Positions 61,454-64,000 of a stretch of DNA of 64,000 nucleotides are shown here, in pieces. The DNA lies in the NCBI GenBank assembly GCA_023254175.1, contig JALQYJ010000107.1, positions 62,001 to 126,000 on the forward strand, given 5' to 3'. The translations under genes and the position numbers were made by a program. The notes under the pieces were generated by a model. The model saw only the letters and a list, made by a program, of their open reading frames with translations. It was not told the origin of the DNA and searched no databases. The first letter of the stretch is position 1. The number at the start of each line of letters is the position of its first letter. This stretch comes from Runella sp. Lineage in GTDB: Bacteria > Bacteroidota > Bacteroidia > Cytophagales > Spirosomataceae.

Positions 61454-62460
61454 ACTTCAAAAGTGGGGTCAACGTGCTGCTTGATTTGTTGGCGTAAATC
61501 ATCGACCGTAAGCCATTCGTCGTTGGTGCCTGAGTTGTACTCAAATCCGTACGGAACCTTGCGGCCTTTGAAAGCATTAATGTAGTCGTCCATGCTCCAA
61601 ATAGGTGTACTTGGACAAATAACGTAGTACTTATCAAGCTCGATGGTATTGAGCGAATCGGTTTCGGTAATCATTTCCTCGTGGAGTTTTTCCCCAGGGC
61701 GAATTCCCACAATTTCTTGGCGTGCGTTAGGAGCAATGGCTTCGGCTACGTCGGTAATGCGGTAAGAAGGAATTTTTGGGACAAAGATTTCGCCTCCCCA
61801 AGCGTTTTCGAGCGCAAACAAGACCATTTTTACGCCGTCTTCGAGCGAAATATTAAAACGAGTCATGTCGGGGTGAGTGATGGGCAAAACTCCTTCTTTG
61901 CGTTTTTGCAAGAAAAAGGGAATCACCGAGCCCCTAGAACCAATGACGTTACCATAACGTACCACCGAAAAGCGAATATCGCGAGCCCCTTTGATATTAT
62001 TGGCCGCCACAAACAATTTGTCGGAACAAAGCTTGGTCGCACCATAAAGGTTAATAGGAGCTGCCGCCTTGTCGGTCGAAAGAGCTACTACTTTTTGGAC
62101 ACCCGTAGCTAAGGCCGCTGTAATAACATTTTGAGCGCCTAGAATGTTGGTCTTGATGCACTCCATCGGGTTATATTCTGCCGCAGGAACTTGCTTGAGG
62201 GCCGCCGCATGAATGATAATGTCGATGCCTTCACAAGCCATTGTGAGGCGAGCTTCGTCGCGAACGTCACCAATAAAATACCGTATAACAGGGTATTTGC
62301 TATGGCTAAATTCTTGCGACATTTCAAACTGCTTCAATTCATCTCGCGAGTACACCACCAAACGTTTAATGTCGGGGTATTGCTTGAGAATCGTTCTAAT
62401 AAATTCCTTGCCAAATGAGCCTGTTGCTCCAGTTACAAGGATTGATTTTCCATTTAACAT
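61450..62460 (-). CDS. pseB: UDP-GlcNAc 4,6-dehydratase/5-epimerase (PseB)
   Basis: A 336-residue extended SDR that converts UDP-GlcNAc to the 4-keto-6-deoxy-L-arabino sugar. The NAD loop is TGATGSFGKEFIRTIL, the catalytic region is LSTDKAAAPINLYGATKLCS (Thr-Asp-Lys plus YxxxK), and DVRDEARLTMACEGIDIIIH is typical of the FlaA1/PseB group. It is soluble and lacks the membrane part of PglF. It is the first gene of the Pse run, 50 bases after the YfhO-like stop. Together with pseC, pseF and pseI it defines the pathway. Confidence 0.92.
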   Translation of the reverse strand: MLNGKSILVTGATGSFGKEFIRTILKQYPDIKRLVVYSRDELKQFEMSQEFSHSKYPVIRYFIGDVRDEARLTMACEGIDIIIHAAALKQVPAAEYNPMECIKTNILGAQNVITAALATGVQKVVALSTDKAAAPINLYGATKLCSDKLFVAANNIKGARDIRFSVVRYGNVIGSRGSVIPFFLQKRKEGVLPITHPDMTRFNISLEDGVKMVLFALENAWGGEIFVPKIPSYRITDVAEAIAPNARQEIVGIRPGEKLHEEMITETDSLNTIELDKYYVICPSTPIWSMDDYINAFKGRKVPYGFEYNSGTNDEWLTVDDLRQQIKQHVDPTFEV

Positions 62461-62510
62461 TATTTAATCAAGAGGATTATTCGGTGGTTGATACCTATTC
62501 GCTTGCTGCG

Positions 62511-64000
62511 TTAGGCTTGTTTTTTGGTACGAAAATCTAGGAACAAAGCCCCGCCGATGAGCAGTAGCCATGCAATAGAAGCGTACAAATCTATCTTTTG
62601 ACCTTGGCTAACCGTTTTTGCATCAAATTTGAATTCAATAGTATGCTTCCCTGCTGGAATAACCATCGCTCTAAGCACATAGTCGGCTCTAAAATGAGGG
62701 GTTTCTTTGCCATCAATGTATGACTTCCAATCTTCGTTCCCTTTGTAGAACATTTCTGAGAAAACGGCTATTTGCGGGCTTGATGTATTGGATTCATAGG
62801 CCAGCTTTGTGGGGTGATAACTCGTCAAACGAATTGCCCCTGTGCTGTCAGCCGATGGTTGTGCTCCCTTTAAAATATCCGCAAAACGCTTATCAACAAT
62901 GGCAGTTTTGCCTGGGTTAAAATTGTCGAGTGCGGCCATTTCTTCGTCAGGATTATTCACCATTTTCAGCTCACGAACAAACCAAGCGTTTCCGAGCGCT
63001 CCAGGGTTTTGTTGCGCCATAGGTTGCTTTTTATCGTCAAGTACAATAAAATATTTGGTATTGAGCATGTTGAATACCGCCATGTTGTTTTTTACCATCT
63101 GGCGTTCAATCAAGTCTTGGGTACGGCGTAGTTTTGAGGCACTGTAGCCACCCACCGACTTGTGAAATGCCGATGCCCGGGGGTCGGCAAACGGATTACT
63201 GGTAAGGTCTAATACGCGGTAGTCAGGGTCGGTATCTCTCAAAATTTGCTGGTCTGCTGCACTAGGCTCAGTGTTTTGAGCAGCTTCAAATTTAGGGCGA
63301 AAATCGTCATTGTTGAGGTAACGTTTATTGACACTCCACAAATCGACCAATGTCAAAGCGGTGATAATACCCACAGCCACCGTGGTATTTTTGAGCTTAT
63401 TGGTCACAAAAGCCCAAAGAACCGCCGCCGCCAACACGATAAAAAGCACGGTACGTAGGGCATCTGAGCGAAGCATCGAGGCCCGGTCTTCGAGAAGGGC
63501 ATTGTAAAGGTCATTGGCGGCTGCTTTATTATTTCCAAAGCTTTGGGAGATTTGTTCAACAAAAGCGGTGTCATTGTCGCTTCGTAAACCAACTAAGCTT
63601 GGAACAATGGCTAAGATTAGTGCAAGACCTGCCGTACTTCCCAAACTAATGAAGAAGGGCTTTTTGAATTCTTCCCAAGTAGGGCGATTTTCAATGAGTT
63701 GTTTTATCCCGAGCGAAGCGATGATAATCATACAGAACTGAGTCAGGGATAGAATCATACTTACCGAACGGAACTTGTTGAAGCCAGGAACGTAGTCAAA
63801 CAAGAAGTAATTAAGAGCGGTGAAATTGCCCCCCCAACCGAGCATAAGAGTAAAAATGCCTGCGATTAAGAAGGGGATTCGGTAGCGTTTTTCGGCATAA
63901 AATAACCCCAAAACAAACAAAAAGCAGATGATAGCCCCTGAATATACCCCACCTCCTACGAAGGTTTGGTCGCCCCAGTAAGTGGGTAATTGGTAGGCAA
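62511..64000 (-). CDS. YfhO-family membrane protein (5' end outside window)
   Basis: The gene runs off the right edge: the frame is open from 62511 to the last base, at least 496 residues, and the visible N-terminal part (LPTYWGDQTFVGGGVYSGAI) is an internal YfhO segment, so the true start lies beyond. About five membrane helices are visible, then a large soluble region (residues about 220-450 of the visible chain) with NMLNTKYFIVLDD and PGALGNAWFVRELKMV, then EMFYKGNEDWKSYIDGKETP and a last helix (IAWLLLIGGALFLDF) before a basic end. YfhO proteins are polytopic and some act in glycosylation of teichoic or lipid carriers; here its place next to the Pse genes suggests envelope glycan work. Confidence 0.82.
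   Translation of the reverse strand, partial: AYQLPTYWGDQTFVGGGVYSGAIICFLFVLGLFYAEKRYRIPFLIAGIFTLMLGWGGNFTALNYFLFDYVPGFNKFRSVSMILSLTQFCMIIIASLGIKQLIENRPTWEEFKKPFFISLGSTAGLALILAIVPSLVGLRSDNDTAFVEQISQSFGNNKAAANDLYNALLEDRASMLRSDALRTVLFIVLAAAVLWAFVTNKLKNTTVAVGIITALTLVDLWSVNKRYLNNDDFRPKFEAAQNTEPSAADQQILRDTDPDYRVLDLTSNPFADPRASAFHKSVGGYSASKLRRTQDLIERQMVKNNMAVFNMLNTKYFIVLDDKKQPMAQQNPGALGNAWFVRELKMVNNPDEEMAALDNFNPGKTAIVDKRFADILKGAQPSADSTGAIRLTSYHPTKLAYESNTSSPQIAVFSEMFYKGNEDWKSYIDGKETPHFRADYVLRAMVIPAGKHTIEFKFDAKTVSQGQKIDLYASIAWLLLIGGALFLDFRTKKQA

Noticed and set aside
1-64000. tRNA, rRNA or CRISPR arrays
   Set aside because: No cloverleaf ends, rRNA blocks or regularly spaced repeats were seen on either strand.

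Overview
The window looks like a chromosomal segment of a Bacteroidota bacterium, most likely a Cytophagales member of the Runella/Dyadobacter/Spirosoma type. Three things support this. It carries a TonB-dependent-type outer-membrane beta-barrel with a carboxypeptidase-regulatory N-terminus, DUF6089-like beta-barrels next to nadK, many Ala-Gln-ending signal peptides, and a 635-residue PurF. Several promoters carry the Bacteroidota -7 element TAnnTTTG. Gene density is high and base composition is moderate. The genus is inference; there is no rRNA gene to confirm it. I saw no tRNA, rRNA, CRISPR array, prophage or intact insertion sequence.

Layout: 1-6.2 kb is an accessory-looking stretch. It holds a decayed antitoxin/PIN-toxin pair, a four-gene set of exported proteins (OmpA-like, TlpA-like thioredoxin, WG-repeat, unknown) and a damaged DUF6932-like gene with a 56-residue partner. 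6.2-11.7 kb has corA, a secreted BNR-like protein translationally coupled to a haem-binding protein, and a large outer-membrane receptor. 12-24 kb is mostly minus strand: a Tat-exported TIM-barrel protein, purF, murF, a two-lobed secreted protein, an AraC regulator, then acyl-CoA dehydrogenase, fabG, MaoC hydratase, M28 peptidase, rhomboid protease and plsY. 24-35 kb holds SDR, ROK kinase, GH130, a membrane-protein pseudogene with an in-frame TGA, DUF1080, a Xer recombinase, an Nramp-like and a CDF metal transporter, NUDIX, LysE, and a hydrolase/SdpI pair. 35-42 kb has OmpA, CBS, nadK, two beta-barrels, a dipeptide epimerase and an AONS-like PLP enzyme. 42-50 kb has MarR, then a TetR-TolC-HlyD-RND efflux operon. 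50-64 kb has a lipoprotein MsrB, a secreted esterase-like protein and a surface-glycan locus.

The glycan locus, read on the minus strand from 62.5 to 52.4 kb, encodes a pseudaminic-acid-type nonulosonate pathway: pseB, pseC, an associated methylase, pseF, a tandem GNAT protein, pseI, a flippase, a polysialyltransferase-like protein and a GT2. No PseG-type UDP-sugar hydrolase is visible. One methyltransferase gene sits inside on the opposite strand. The window ends inside a YfhO-family membrane protein.

Regulatory structure is the least expected content. The MarR promoter (42.27 kb) and the acyl-CoA dehydrogenase promoter (19.75 kb) share a 16-base identical block containing a GTATGC-AA-GCATAC palindrome, each the same way upstream of a TAnnTTTG box, which suggests one regulon. 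The AraC gene is preceded by two tandem 17-mers built on TTTGTACAAA. A long inverted repeat in front of the TetR gene has a relative in front of the CBS gene. All of these are sequence observations; the regulator assignments are inference.
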